From Pohlia nutans (Eukaryota; Streptophyta; Bryopsida; Bryales; Mniaceae), in assembly GCA_022496805.1 (NCBI GenBank), contig CM040089.1, positions 39,974,372 to 40,038,371 of the forward strand: a DNA stretch of 64,000 nucleotides. The letters are read 5' to 3'. Of this stretch, positions 11,547-23,773 are shown one piece after another; the stretch's first letter is position 1; each line of letters starts with the position of its first letter. The translations under genes and the position numbers were made by a program. The notes under the pieces were generated by a model. That model was not told the origin of the DNA, searched no databases, and saw only the letters and a program-made list of their open reading frames with translations.

Positions 11547-14500
11547 CTACACTCGAAGCAATTGTCCTCCATGTCCAAGGAACAACAGGGGATATGTGCA
11601 ACATACTCCCGTACTCCAGCACTGCAAAACCAATATCAATGTCACTACTATGGAAAATCACAGGCTGCCTATTTGACCTTTACACTGTCACTGGTTCCAA
11701 CTTCCAAAAGGCTCCCGTCCAGCAAATGAGTATTCGAAAGTAAGATTACACAGTTTTAGTGCAAACAAAATGAGACAACTGAAGTGCAAGTGGAGTGGAA
11801 ATGATTTTCTCGTCAAACAAAGGCACATCAACGAAAATAGATCACAGGTCTTGAGGATTGCTCCTTACCACAGACAAAAGTGCACCCTGCTTCAACTTGT
11901 CGTGGAAAGCCAATGAAACAGGTTTTGAATCAACACCAGGCCCACGAATAAAGCCCCTGTTTGCCCCACAACATCGAAAACCAATTTCACTCATTAATCG
12001 AAGGATTTAGATTTAGAGGAAGAAGAAGAAACCATGCAAAGCCAGAAGCAGTACGATTAGTAAGTAAGGTGGACATTGGTCTTACATTCATTTCTAGGGT
12101 GCCAGAAAGGCTGCAAGTAAAGCAAGCGTACTCTAAGGAGCTCTAATCACAACATAATCACGAAAAGAGGTGTACTTACAGCAATGATGTCGACACAATG
12201 GGTGTCCGCCGGGTATCGAAGACAGCCACTAATCCAGAATGGATAGGATCTACAGCACTGCTGTAGGTAACTGCTAGTCGCTCCCCAGTGCCATCCCAGG
12301 CCATCCTTTCTATGGCACCATGTCTGCAATAGCATCGAAGTGTTTCAACTTCAATGCCCAAAATTGAGGAAAGAAACTTGATAATCTCTTGAAAATAACA
12401 GGACGCTGAATATTAAGAAGGTTTGAATGCACACCTCCCAGTGATGGCCTCGATGTCCGGTAAATCTAGGGGAAGCAGGTGTACGTCTAAACAGGTAACA
12501 TATGTTAGCAAGCGCATCAACATCACCACAAGCAAATTCACTGATCAGCAGCAAGTGCTATGGAGTGAATTTACAAAGGCGAAGAAACGTACCCAACGAG
12601 GGAGGTTTTCCTGCAAAGTGAAGAGCAGCCAACGAGGTTGTTTGATCAAAAGCTGCCAGTAGAACCTTCCCATCTGGACTCCACATTGCGCTCTGCCAAT
12701 AGGACGTGTATCAGACTTATGGTGTAACTTGACAAAGCATGCAACTTAAGTGTTTGACGAATGGTTGATAACGCTGTTGCCTTACCACGACAGATCCACC
12801 CACTGATGTCCACGGTACAGAGGTCCACTTGCTCGTCTCCCACAGATGGAATACTCCATTGCTGCCATTCACATACATGTTAGCATATTAATGTCATATC
12901 TCCACCGTCAGAGCACCTAGATTTCAAGGTCAAGTATTAAATGTGATTAATCAAGCGTAATAGATGGTATAACGAGCATCACCTTTGATAGGTACACATG
13001 ATCAAAAGGCAGACAAATATGTTACCTGCATTTCCAAGCGGGAGGAATACGCTGCTCCCTTTCACTTACACTACTACTCTTGAGAGAACACATCCATGGA
13101 TGGACGACTCATGGCCAGCAACAACTTGATCAAAACAGGCCCTATCTAGCAGATCCATCGTACTGGAAAGGCAAGACTTACTGCTTGGCTGATACGAAGT
13201 AATCTCCAGTAGGCGACCATTTTAGCAAGGAAATATCACCAAGACCACGCTGCAATGGCGTTCCCGTACCTAAGCACCACCAACCAAATACAAGGTGAGG
13301 ACGAGGAAATTGTTAAGCACATAGAACTGGGTTTAGCAATTCATCAATGCAAAAAAATCCTCAAATACACTATAACCCCTAAGGGTCCAAGCTAGAAATA
13401 GAAATTCCACCTTGAAAGCTAGTAACTTCCTAAATATATTTCTACTGTTCAAAACTGTAGAAGTATGATTTCTTCTCTCTATTGGCACATTTAGTTACCT
13501 TGCTTGAAATTCCTAATTACAGTATTTATTGCAACTCCTATAGATATGGAAGAGGACATTTTTGGCCATTTTTAGCACACATACAAAAAACGACGCTCCA
13601 CAAATTAGCACGAGTCCACAGTGCGTAATCTGAGGACAAGAACAGTAACCTTGAGCTACGTCCCAGATGGTGAAGGATGCATCATGTCTCGAAGCTGATG
13701 CTAACATTGTGTGATTGGTCAAGGTGGTAACAAGTTTCCACATACTCAACGGTCTTTAGTCCTCCCAGACCACTCAATAAACAGATTTGCAGATGTGTGA
13801 GGTTGAAGACAGTGATAGAAAGAGACCAAACACGGCACGAAAGTAAAGGATATCTGCCACAAGGGCTCCATGACAAGGCTGTCACAGGCGCATCATTATT
13901 CCCGGTTCGCAGAAAATCCACCAGAGCCCAGCGAGCCCCAGTGCCTCGGTTTGGTGTTCCAAGGATGGAGACCACCCCAGCCCGAACAGGTGCCATGTTC
14001 CCCGGGTAATTGGCACTCCATATTGCAATACCTCCCCTGCATAAAACACATCCATCTTCAAAAAGGTCCTCGACTGCCCAATAATCTGAAGTTACGTTCA
14101 CTAAGATGTCACCTACATACAAGTCTTAGGAAAAAAAAAACCCCCACCACGTTATGAATCAAAACAGAACATAACATTTTTTAGAAGGCTTGACAACACC
14201 CTCGGCATTAGAATCTCTAGAATCATAAATTCAGGCTCCCTTCAAAGTTTATATGAATATTGTCATGGTTGTGCGCTCCCCCATTCTCTCATCTGATGAA
14301 TGGGGAACATGGCATCCTCAGAGTCCTACATTCAGCACTTTCAACGCATTGGTTGAACTCCCATTCATAGCATTGGAGACAAAGAATTGAAGATGAAGAA
14401 GCTTGCATGGGGAATACCACATAATCTTCCAAGAGAATCAGGCTGAAGTTTAGAATTCAATGAGCATTAAAATTTACAATGACTCCTAAATAAAGAGAAA

Positions 14501-16060
14501 ACAGGAGCTCCTAAACAACAATACTCCACCAATGTTAGCCATGACCTGACCAGTTTTTCCATAATACTAAAACTCACATATATTAAAGCAATGTTGATAT
14601 TTTAACACGATTCTTTGTCAACAGAGCGTACACAGCTAAAGAAGTCAAAGACTGCTGAATGAAATAGTTAAAAACCTGCAGGCGACAGAAAGTGTTGAAC
14701 CGGCATTCGGCCTCCATTCCACGCACTCTACGCCTTTATGAGAATCATTCGCAAGTATAGCTGGGTCCCTTGGATCTGCCATTAGCTTCATGAGATAAAC
14801 ATCAACCTTGACAGGATTTTCCGAAGGGCATGTTAAGCTTTTGTAGGATGTGGAAAAAGAAATTTAATTTAATTTAATTTAATTACTTCATGTGTCTACA
14901 GACCGGCATCATCAAGATACTGTATTATCAAAGTCAAGTATTATAATACGCGAATGTCAGTATCATCGAGTTTTCCACAATCAAATATGGGGGTCCAACC
15001 TGCATCTTCAAAATCGTGAACAAGGACTTGATCCTGGCCTCCAATGAACGCAACCCAGTGCCTGTGCTTATGCCAGCTAATTCCTTGAAAAGAATATGTT
15101 TTCTGGATGCCTTGATTCTGAAACAAAGAATACAGCAGCAGTTTTAGCAATGAGGCTCTTTCTTGGTAGCATTGAACTTGCGGCACTTCTCAAGGTACAG
15201 GTACCTAATTGTGAAACCCTAAAATGTTGCCCGATGAGTACATATTTTGATTTTGAGAATGTATGCCACCTTGACAGCAGAACTCGTGTTGGCTTTAGGT
15301 CATCTGCCAGTAAAACTTTGAACTCTTATAACTTTTGCGTATAGTATCCAAGTAACGCATTCTTTGGTGCATTGGAAACCTCTTTGATTTGCTAACAAGG
15401 ATACATATTCAAAAAAGAATACCATTGTAATAATGATAAATTGGCACATACTTACATTTTGCGAAAGCAGACTCTGAAGAGCTGTAAAGACGAACGTCTT
15501 GGCGTTTTCTATTTGCCTGCCAAGAAAACCACCAGACTCGCCATCACTTGTACTCAGATGATCTGCGTCTCCTCCCGTTGCATCGTCCTCCGTTCCTTGG
15601 CTACTGCGTACACCGGAATCCCGAGGCTGATACGAGATGCTGGGATACAGGCGACCCTAAACCTCACCATGCCCCACATTTAGAGATGAATCGAGAATTG
15701 CACATATGATATCTTCACCATATATATAAATATCACATATAATAAGAAGAAGAGACGGTTAATTGACATTTTGCGTAAGCGACACAATATCTACACTGCC
15801 AAACATTAAACCCTAAACCCTCAGAGAAAGCTACGTACCAAGATTTTGCTATACGATTCTTGCGCGCTTTTATCAATGTCATCTTTCGCCGTCACTGCAT
15901 GCGCAATCAGAACATCAGAACGCAATAGAGCTACGAAATTTCATCGCGATACCCACAAGTGAAACAATTGACACCAGAGGCTTGTGAGGATCGAGTTTGT
16001 ACAGAAATCGCGATTGATCTCGCAGACGGTGCACTCGCCGATTGCTGGCACGCCCGGCAT
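11547..16060 (-). CDS. ALADIN: ALADIN, WD-repeat nucleoporin
   Basis: Fourteen exons join into a 465-residue frame: 16060-16003, 15894-15839, 15656-15456, 15117-15000, 14775-14676, 14036-13854, 13708-13650, 13269-13182, 12861-12786, 12692-12593, 12486-12435, 12323-12180, 11956-11869, 11621-11547. Exon phases agree at every junction. ALADIN sits on the nuclear pore cytoplasmic face, anchored in vertebrates by NDC1. Family landmarks in order: CTVCEINRDFLTAKDD at the N-terminus, ISWHKHRHWVAFI, VECVEWRPNAGSTLSVACR, GGIAIWSANYPGNMAPVR, GTGARWALVDFLRT, ALSWSPCGRMLASAS, FTIWDVAQG, LGDISLLKWSPTGDYF, VFHLWETSKWTSVPW, KPPSLDVHLLPLDLPDIE, IERMAWDGTGERLAVTY, FDTRRTPIVSTSLLGFIRGPG and CWSTGVCCTYPL near the C-terminus. 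These form a beta-propeller of WD-like repeats. The intron between exons 6 and 7 appears to be of the U12 AT-AC type. Confidence 0.95.
13709..13853 (-). other. U12-type AT-AC intron in ALADIN
   Basis: On the minus strand the 145-nt intron starts ATATCCTTTA, the minor-spliceosome 5' splice consensus. It contains CCTTGAC (13718-13724), matching the U12 branch-site consensus with the branch A 10 nt from the end, and terminates in AC. Splicing here gives CGR-MLASAS, in line with the CGRFLASAS of the family. GT-AG alternatives either break the frame or insert several unmatched residues. Confidence 0.85.
15808..15821. promoter_or_regulatory. Telo-box in ALADIN intron 2
   Basis: AAACCCTAAACCCT lies just inside the intron that follows exon 2. 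Telo-boxes (AAACCCTA) near the 5' ends of plant genes are linked to expression in dividing cells. Only the motif is seen here; function is inferred. Confidence 0.4.
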
Positions 16061-16504
16061 TTCAAACCCCCCAACCCGAGGCAACTTCCAACAGCTTCCC
16101 AACTGATTCAAAACTCTCCGAGAAAAAGAGAACCTTAAGTTCTAGAAACCAACCAACGGTCGGTTGCAGAACCCTAGGGCTTAAACCCACGGGCGACCAG
16201 CGGTCGGTAATCCCATCCCTAAGTTTGTTTGCTGTCCTACCGGAGCTCTCAATATCCACATGACAAACACGCTTCGCAACAACTGACTGACGCCCAGATC
16301 AGGCTCGTAACACGAAAAACATGCTGCATTACTTGAGATTACTGCAAAAGTCTTACAGAGATATTGAATGAGACGGTGGTTATCTTGGATATCTTAACTG
16401 GAGATCAATTCTGAGCCCATTCTGATTCACAGAGTGTGTGCAGCTGTGCGGTTTCGGAGGTGCATTTGATGAGCCGGCGTTCGTGAGTTGGCAGTTGGGG
16501 TCGG
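16061..16504. promoter_or_regulatory. Shared divergent promoter region, ALADIN and WD40 gene
   Basis: The two start codons (16060 minus, 16505 plus) are 444 bp apart, pointing away from each other, so both 5' UTRs and promoters must fit here. The segment is GC-richer than flanking DNA and contains AACCCTAGGG and two CGGTCGG blocks. No TATA box is obvious for either side. A bidirectional promoter is inferred from the spacing. Confidence 0.6.
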
Positions 16505-19095
16505 ATGGCGAGCTCACAGAAGCGGCCGGCGGAGGAAACGATGGAGGACGACGGCGGCCTCGTTAAATTGGTCCACCGCCGCGTCGGTGATGTGCAGAAA
16601 CTCGTCACCCACATCAAGAATCTAGAAGATGAGGTATGTCGGAAGAATTCATGGAATTGCGCTCCTGTACCACGAGAATGGAATGTTTCTTGTACTCGCT
16701 GTAGTTTTTGCTTGAACAAATTATTAGGTTAGGCATTGTTTGTGTTTTTGGAATCTATGTTTCCATGAAACGGATATCATTCAATCATGTCCGATAAACA
16801 TATCCTCTCATAAATCACGTGATTCTTGAACTATTTCTTTTGCGAAAGGTTTAAGACTCAATCATCAATAGTACTAGGACGTTTCAAGTACTCTCTGTAT
16901 TTTTTGCTTGAACAGATTATTAGGTTAGGCATTGTTTGTGTTTTTTGCTTGAGTGAGAATCTATGTGTTTATGAAACGGATATCATTCAAATCATGTCCA
17001 ACAAACACATCCTCTTATAAATCACGTGATTCTTGAACCATTTCTTTTGCGAAAGGTTTAAGACTCAATCATCAAGAGTAATAGGAAGTTTCAAGTAACT
17101 TTGAATTTGCTAAGCCATTTGAAACTTGGTCAATGACATGTCTGCTATAGTTGAGCAGAGTGTTGATGAGTTCTAAAGAGGGCGAATGTAATGGGTGTTG
17201 CAGCTGGCCGAGGCACGCAGCAAGCTTGACAAAGCAGTGACATTGCTGGATTCCGTAAGGGCAGGGAAGATTGGTGATCAGAATCGAAACCCGGTATCTA
17301 GACGTGAAGGCACGTCGTTAAACGGAAGCAATGGGCAATCGAGTAGACAGGATCACCATGCGGACCGTGCATCACATTCCCCTGTTAAGAAACTGGCTTT
17401 ATCAACAGCCAGTCCATCTGTGCGCTCCAAAAAAGCTGCTGGCGGGGCTTTGGCCCCTCGCCCTAAGTCTCCTGCTGAGGACCGGAAATCCAGCAAGAGA
17501 TCTTCAGGTGCGTGTGCCTCACAACTTGTTGAATTTATGTGAATTGAAACATCACAATGTAGTTCTAATAAGTGCAAATGGAAACGCTGCACAAGGACCA
17601 GGTCATATGTGGATTTTTTTCGTCCAATTGTAATTTTTATTTTTTGACCAACGCATGCAACGTTCTTCACTAATTCTGGTGATATAAAATTTGGCCCCAA
17701 TTGAATTCTGTTATTTTCACAATATGATCCATCATAAGCCATGGATCCTTGGTCTTTTAGGGGTGGTTGCTCAAGTGCCTTCCTTGGAATACTTTTTGCT
17801 AATTTCAGTTAGTTCGTTTGAGAATGAATCTGTCATGATCTGAAATATGGTATAATTGTGTAATGCAGGTGTGGGTGTGGAGTCCAAGTCGAAAAAAGCC
17901 AAAGGTATTGTACAGCGGGAACATGTGGACTTGATTTCCACGATAAGGAGTCAGAGTGAACCACAAAAGCTAGATGTGGCGTTGCCATACTATATTCCTC
18001 TTCAACACAAACGCAAGCCTCGGAGTCTTGTGCTGAGCCCTGCCATTGACCACCTATGTGCTACAAGGTAGTACTTTAATTTCTTCCATGTTGCTGAACA
18101 TCTGCCAACGAACATTCTCTGGCCGTCACTTTGCAAATGAAGTGTTTCTGTTGCATTGGTGTGTGTCTATGTTGAATACTAGTTTTGATTCTGTTTGCTT
18201 CAGGCAAAGTATCAGACTCTCGTAGTTTTGTGAACTGATTTAGACTCTATGATGCAGTGCATTGGATGGCGTTGTAAATTTTTGGCAAATAACTCAGGAT
18301 AAAGGGTAAGACTCCTCCCGGTCTCCCTAAATCAAGTTTCTGTTTGCATGATGTGGAGTTGTGAAAAGGATTTTCTTCAGCACATTGTGAACGGTATTTA
18401 AGTATTCGTTCTAAGAGGAAAAAAAAAGAGCATGTTCTTGTGGCTGATACTTTTTTGTGGACTATTGATCAGGTTTGGAGTGAACTTAAGTCATACTGTA
18501 GATTGTATTTCTCCCGGTCAGAGGAGGTGGCCTGAAGACTTGGCTTGGCATCCTCTTGGCGAGACACTATTTGCTGTATACACTGCTGATGGGGGACCAC
18601 AGATTGGCATCATTAACACTTCTAAAAAAGTATGTACTATGAGATGAGTAAGCGCTTGATATGACAGATCGAATGAAATTTTCAGTTGTCGGTGCTGGAA
18701 TGTTTTTTTATGGACTCACTCACTCGGTGTATCACTTACTTTGTTCTGTGCAGAAACCCGGCGTTAAATTTTTAGACGACAAACCTCATGAGAAAGGGAT
18801 TGTTAATTGTATTCAGTTTCTGCCCTGGAGCAACGGTTCACAGTTTGTTACAGGGGGTTGCGATCATGGTGTTGTCCTCTGGACAGAGAAAGAGGAAGGA
18901 TGGCAACCCCGGCTTCTTCATAGAACACTTCATTCATCTTCAGTCACAGGAGTGGGAGGTATTCCGAGCAAGAATTACATCATCTCTTCAGGTTCGTAAT
19001 AAATAAATTACATTCTAGCATATGGATGCCTTTTCCTTTGTCTTTGGATGTTATTCTGTAGTTGTAACATATGGGGCTATTACATGGACCAGTTA

Positions 19096-19154
<59 letters not shown>

Positions 19155-20613
19155 TGCAGAGTCACACAGTGATGGTATCTCCTGAATGGTTGGCAGGTAT
19201 GGATAAGCGAGTATTTGCAGTGGACCCGACTCACGGAAGGTCAACATTCCATCATCAGTTGGAAAGCAAAGCCTTGGGGGTGGCTCCAAACCCTGCCGAC
19301 AACAACTTAGTCATGGTTCAGACTGGGTGAGTTACTTTCTTTGAACTTGAAAACCTCAATTAGTATGTGTGCAAAGTAACCTTCGCCAGTGTGTTCTTTG
19401 CGAGTATTCAGATTTTACACTAACTTTAGCCATATTAAAAACATTACAAATTGTTGTAGGCCTCGGCAAATGATAGTGTGCATACAATAATATCTGGGGG
19501 TATACAATACCAACAGCAGCTCATCTTTTTACTAAGGTAGAGGATGGTAGCGGATCCTTTAACGACTAACAGAAATTCATCTATTGGACTTGTTAGCAAG
19601 TGGCGCAAACATGACTTAATTAAGTAGATTTTGGATTTTAGTTTTTCCTAAATTTCAGAAATTTGTTTCACATTTTTTTTGGAAAACTTCAGAAATTTTC
19701 AACCTTAGGCTTGGTCACTCATCTTTGAATGGAACTGTGGGTTCTCTACTGTCACTTATAGTGGTCTACAACCTCCCACTTTGGAATTGCATAAGAAATT
19801 CTTACATACCTGTACTCTGAAATGTTTATTTAGTATGGTCGAAAGGATTTATATCACAAGGACATACTATTTGACATCAGTTGTGGTGGAGGTGTTGTAG
19901 CATTCATGGGTGACATTGCTAGATTGCTAATTTACATGCAAATGACTAAAGGGACTTAGTAAAATAACCCATGATACTTTTTTCTGTTTTTTCGAGCATT
20001 GCTTTAGTCTCTAGTGTTATGGTAATACCAGTCCATTCTGTTTTATTTTTCATCTTAGTTTTTTTCAACACTTCGGGTTTACTTGTTTTGACTTCTTTGC
20101 TATGATTTATGTAGGAGCTATGTTGGCCTATTATCATACCATACCAAAGAACCATAATCTGTATACTGATCTCCCAAAAATCACACTCCTACATATGTGA
20201 AAATGCGTAAATAGTATCACAATTGAAAAGTCGGTGTCCGCGAGTGTTCGACTCCATTTATTTTTCTGACAATGGGAGGTTTTGGTTTCTACAGGACACC
20301 TGGACAGCAATTACGTTTGTTTGATATACGGGTGCAAAGGACGGAGCTTCACTGCTTTGGGTGGAAGCAACAAGCGGGCGATTCGCAGTCCGGGTACATC
20401 ACACAATCCTGGTCTCCAGATGGTTTGTACTGTGCCTCGGGGTCCACAGATCCTAAGATCCATGTTTTTGACATCCGGTACAACAGCCGGGAGCCTGTGC
20501 AGACTTTGGATGCTCATCAGAAGAGGGTCTTCAAGGCTGCATGGCACCCCAACCTGCCCTTGATGTTGTCCATCTCGTCCGACCTTTTCATTGGAATGCA
20601 CAAAATCTTTTGA
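16505..20613 (+). CDS. Plant WD40-repeat protein with N-terminal coiled coil
   Basis: Eight exons (16505-16633, 17204-17507, 17869-18067, 18258-18305, 18473-18629, 18754-18991, 19197-19326, 20295-20613) join in phase into 507 residues. Residues 20-60 (GGLVKLVHRRVGDVQKLV onward) form a charged coiled coil. A basic Ser-rich region follows, then a WD40 propeller: RSLVLSPAIDHLCATSALDG, RRWPEDLAWHPLGETLFAVY, IVNCIQFLPWSNGSQFVTGG, CDHGVVLWTEKEEGW, KRVFAVDPTHGR, QLRLFDIR, SWSPDGLYCASGSTDPKIHV, RVFKAAWHPNLPLMLSIS. The architecture matches an uncharacterised transducin/WD40 family of land plants (I recall Arabidopsis At2g38630/At3g54190 as members). Molecular function is unknown; scaffold role inferred from the fold. 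Intron 1 contains a tandem duplication, intron 2 a decayed MITE, intron 6 a TA microsatellite. Confidence 0.88.
16701..17096. repeat. Tandem duplication in WD40 intron 1
   Basis: Two copies of a roughly 196-bp unit (about 16701-16894 and 16895-17096), each containing TTGCTTGAACA, TTATTAGGTTAGGCATTGTT, ATAAATCACGTGATTCTTGA and TTTCTTTTGCGAAAGGTTTA. Both copies keep a CACGTG E/G-box inside TCACGTGA. Divergence between copies is moderate. Confidence 0.85.
17594..17766 (+). mobile_element. Decayed 230-bp TTAA-MITE fragment inside WD40 intron 2
   Basis: Shares GACCAAC-CATGC, TTCTTCACTAATTCTGGTGA, TTTTCACAATATGAT and a CCATGGATCCTTGGTCTTTT-like end with the elements at 35561-35788 and 61728-61967. 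The left end is missing and the right TTAA has decayed to a GGTGG-type sequence, so it is old and immobile. Confidence 0.7.
19102..19150. repeat. (TA)n microsatellite in WD40 intron 6
   Basis: About 24 uninterrupted TA units ending 46 bp before the exon 7 acceptor. Likely length-variable. Confidence 0.95.
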
Positions 20614-21877
20614 CCCGTCATTCTTAACTCTAGAAAATCTCACATAGTTCTGGTGATTTAAAATTGACTGGGAGTCAGTCCTTGAAGCTTCTAGGCATTT
20701 GTTAGAAGGTGATGCACAATTTGCTAGCAGAGGGAGTGTACAGTGGTTGGGCTTACAGGCACATCCCATTGTGATATATCATTGAGAATGATTTTGCGGA
20801 TCACGTTATAGCTATGATAGGAAATGACAATGTTTTGGTACCATTACCTCCATCTTGAATAATTTCCATAACTACTCACTGGAGTTCTAGAAAACTATTG
20901 GATATGAGTCTTCTTCTTTTTTCAAATTCCAAATGACACAATTTATGGCAAACGTTTGTTTGTACACTCTAATTTGTTACGGTATTATCGCACTCTCCAA
21001 CGTCACATTCCAGTTTCTGTATTTGCTTTTGTGTACACTGTGATTGGACACTCTTTCCATATGTCGAGTTCTGAATAATATGCAAGGCAATAAAAAATAA
21101 AAGTAAAAGCATGGCTGGACCAATGGGGGAGATTGTGCCAACAACACAGGGCCACACACACTAGTCATTCTTTGGTAACCAAGACATTTTAAAATTATAA
21201 ATATAATATTTTTTTGTAATTAAGTCATAAAATTGTTGCAACCAATTATTATATTTTTAAATTCATTTAATTTTAAATTATTAAATTATTAAATATATTT
21301 ATTTAATAATTTATTTGAATTTAATAAATTATCTTATTTTACAAATGCTACTAAACAAAAATGTAATTTACAATTTAATGAATTTTAAGTTTAAGATCCA
21401 ATCTAGTGATAAATCAATGATTGTGAAGTAAAACAATTATGTATCAATAATAGAAAAGAATCAGTATACATGATTATTATTATTTCTAAAATTACCATGT
21501 ATTGACGGAACGTCCTTACATAGTCTTTGCCATAGTGGACAGAGCCAACAAATTTTTTAGTTGCTTAGTCGTGGTCCTAAGATTTAACTCATCTAAGTCC
21601 TCTACAAAAATCGTATTTGGCCAGCATTTGCATACTAGATCAGCAAAGGTGAACATATGTTGGTTACTAAAGTGGTGATATAAAAGTGTTTTGAGTGTAT
21701 TCATTTTTTTTGCACTAAAAAGCTAGTCCAAGTGTCCAACTGCATGAACTAATGCAGAAGATTTTCGACTTCATAAATAGTCTTGAGAATGTTGAACAGG
21801 TGATGCTGGAGTGGGTGGAGTGTTGCAAACTAAAAGTAGACATAAATGGTTTTAGTCATCCATTTTCCCTTACTACA
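20614..21877. other. Intergenic DNA downstream of the WD40 gene
   Basis: The first few hundred bases are probable 3' UTR. From 21180 the sequence is extremely AT-rich (poly-TTAAAT-like runs to about 21360). No gene or defined repeat seen. Confidence 0.4.
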
Positions 21878-23096
21878 TTAATCCCTAAAGGACCAGAGCG
21901 TTTTTCCTCCAAAAACACTCCAATGCTGCCATTTTTACTCCCCGTGCAAATATTCTAAAAAAATGTCATTTTTTACCTTCTAACCGTAAGATCTTGTCCT
22001 AAACTATTTGAAAAACATACACAACAAATTTCGTTGATTTTGACCGCACAGATAATTGCGTTTGATGGAAATTATCACCCCAAAAAAACACATGCCCAAA
22101 AATTTCAAATGCGTTTGACCGTGGCTACATCAAAAAAACCTCACAACCGAAACTTGTCGCACTTCATTTTCACATTCTATATGGTGTTACTTAATTGTGT
22201 ACCAATTTTTGCTACGTTTGGAGATGTTTAAGATGTTGAAGAACACCTTGCACTTGTTGGAGGTTCAAAAGTTTAAAAAAGACTCTTCGTTTTTGGAATT
22301 GCAATATTTTCGACTTTTGTTATTTAAAATATGAATCCGAGCGGTGAAACATAAGTACATTCCACCCTCTATAGAATGGCAAAAAAAAATTTGAAAAAAT
22401 AAATAAATCTCCAAGTTTTAAAAGACATATAGCATATTTTCTAAGAATTTAGGAGGTTAGGGGGGAAATAAAGGGTAGAGGAAGGGAATCAAAGTACCAC
22501 CTCATCCAACCCATTCCAATGTTCATGACCCCACTAACTCTCAAGGTGGACTGCCACGTGGCAGTCTTTCACTGGACGATTTGTTTATTTATTTTAATTT
22601 TATAATTTTTAGTTTTTTAATTTAAATAATAATAATTTTTAATTATGAAAATTGAATTTTCAATTAAAAAAAGAAGCTTCAATTTAAAGTAATAATTTTT
22701 AGTTTAAAATAATAACTTTAAATTATATAACTTTAAATTTAAAAAAATTAATTTAATTTTTTTAACATTTGAGTGTGGGAAATGGGGTGGTCTTCTGCCC
22801 CCCACAGGCTACCCCATTTTCCACACTCTGCCCAGCTTGTTGCCCCCCCCCCCCCCCCCCAAAATTCAACTATTTCTCTACTTCCCCGTTGCCCTTTTTC
22901 TCAGAAAAACCACATTTCTCCTCATAACTTCCACATATGGTGTCCGAATTCAAAAATAAAAGAATCCCCATTTTCATGACACATTGGGGAATCCACCATT
23001 AAATTTCCTTTTAAAATTCAATAAAAAATGTATTCACCGGAACTTACCCGGTTCTCTAAATATCCTAGTTAGGATATTTGGTCCTTTAGGGGTTAA
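21878..23096. mobile_element. TTAA-bounded TIR element T1 (1.2 kb)
   Basis: Left end TTAATCCCTAAAGGACC (21878 on), right end GGTCCTTTAGGGGTTAA (to 23096). The termini are near-perfect inverted repeats including TTAA. The inside is non-coding and includes AT-rich runs, a C18 homopolymer at 22843-22860 and a GC-richer block 22440-23000 that may be a nested insertion. The pairing of these two ends is inferred from orientation and matching TIRs. Confidence 0.6.
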
Positions 23097-23773
23097 AGTT
23101 GGTTAGAGATTCAGCAATGGCATCGTATTCAAGATCGTTGGACGATGACTACACCAAGGTGTTTATAAGATTTTTTGAATTTGTATATATCATTTAGATT
23201 TATATTGGTAGCAAGTTTGAAATTATCATGGATCTCTTAAAATTATTTGTGTTGTGCAGGAATTTCGACATGTGGCATTGATAGGAAAACTGAAATTAGA
23301 TATTGTTCAAAAGGAGAAAAGAGTCTAGAGAAAAAAAAAGTGAACCTTTCTGTGGTAAGTAATGTTATTTATTGCAGTAACCCTTAAATGACGAAAGGTT
23401 TTGCCATGAACTAAATGTGTTATAAAATTTGTCTTACGGGACCTTTTTGAAGTTTTATAAAATATGAAAAGTTTTATAGAATATGTGATGCACAACCTGT
23501 AGATCCTATCTATATAGTTGAATACCACTAAAATACTTTAGAATCTTTTTGATCAATTTTAGAAGAAAAAAATTGAATATTGATGAAAAATACCAATTTA
23601 TTTATTTTTCCTTGAATTTAATTATGATTGGATAAAAGTATAATGTTCATAATATGGTCATAAGTTGCCAAGGTTTAGGATCTTTTATTTTGTAGAAACA
23701 CCAATTTAAATAATTGTTCGCAAAACTAGATAAAAATGAACACTTTCAAAATGAGATGAAGTCTAATGAATAA
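23097..23773. other. Intergenic AT-rich DNA
   Basis: No gene or repeat recognised between elements T1 and T2. Confidence 0.4.

Noticed and set aside
13682..13853. GT-AG alternatives for ALADIN intron 6
   Set aside because: The only phase-compatible GT donor adds residues absent from the family, while the AT-AC sites match all three U12 consensus elements and the protein.
22843..22860. C18 homopolymer as a functional element
   Set aside because: Most simply a slippage tract or sequencing artefact inside T1.
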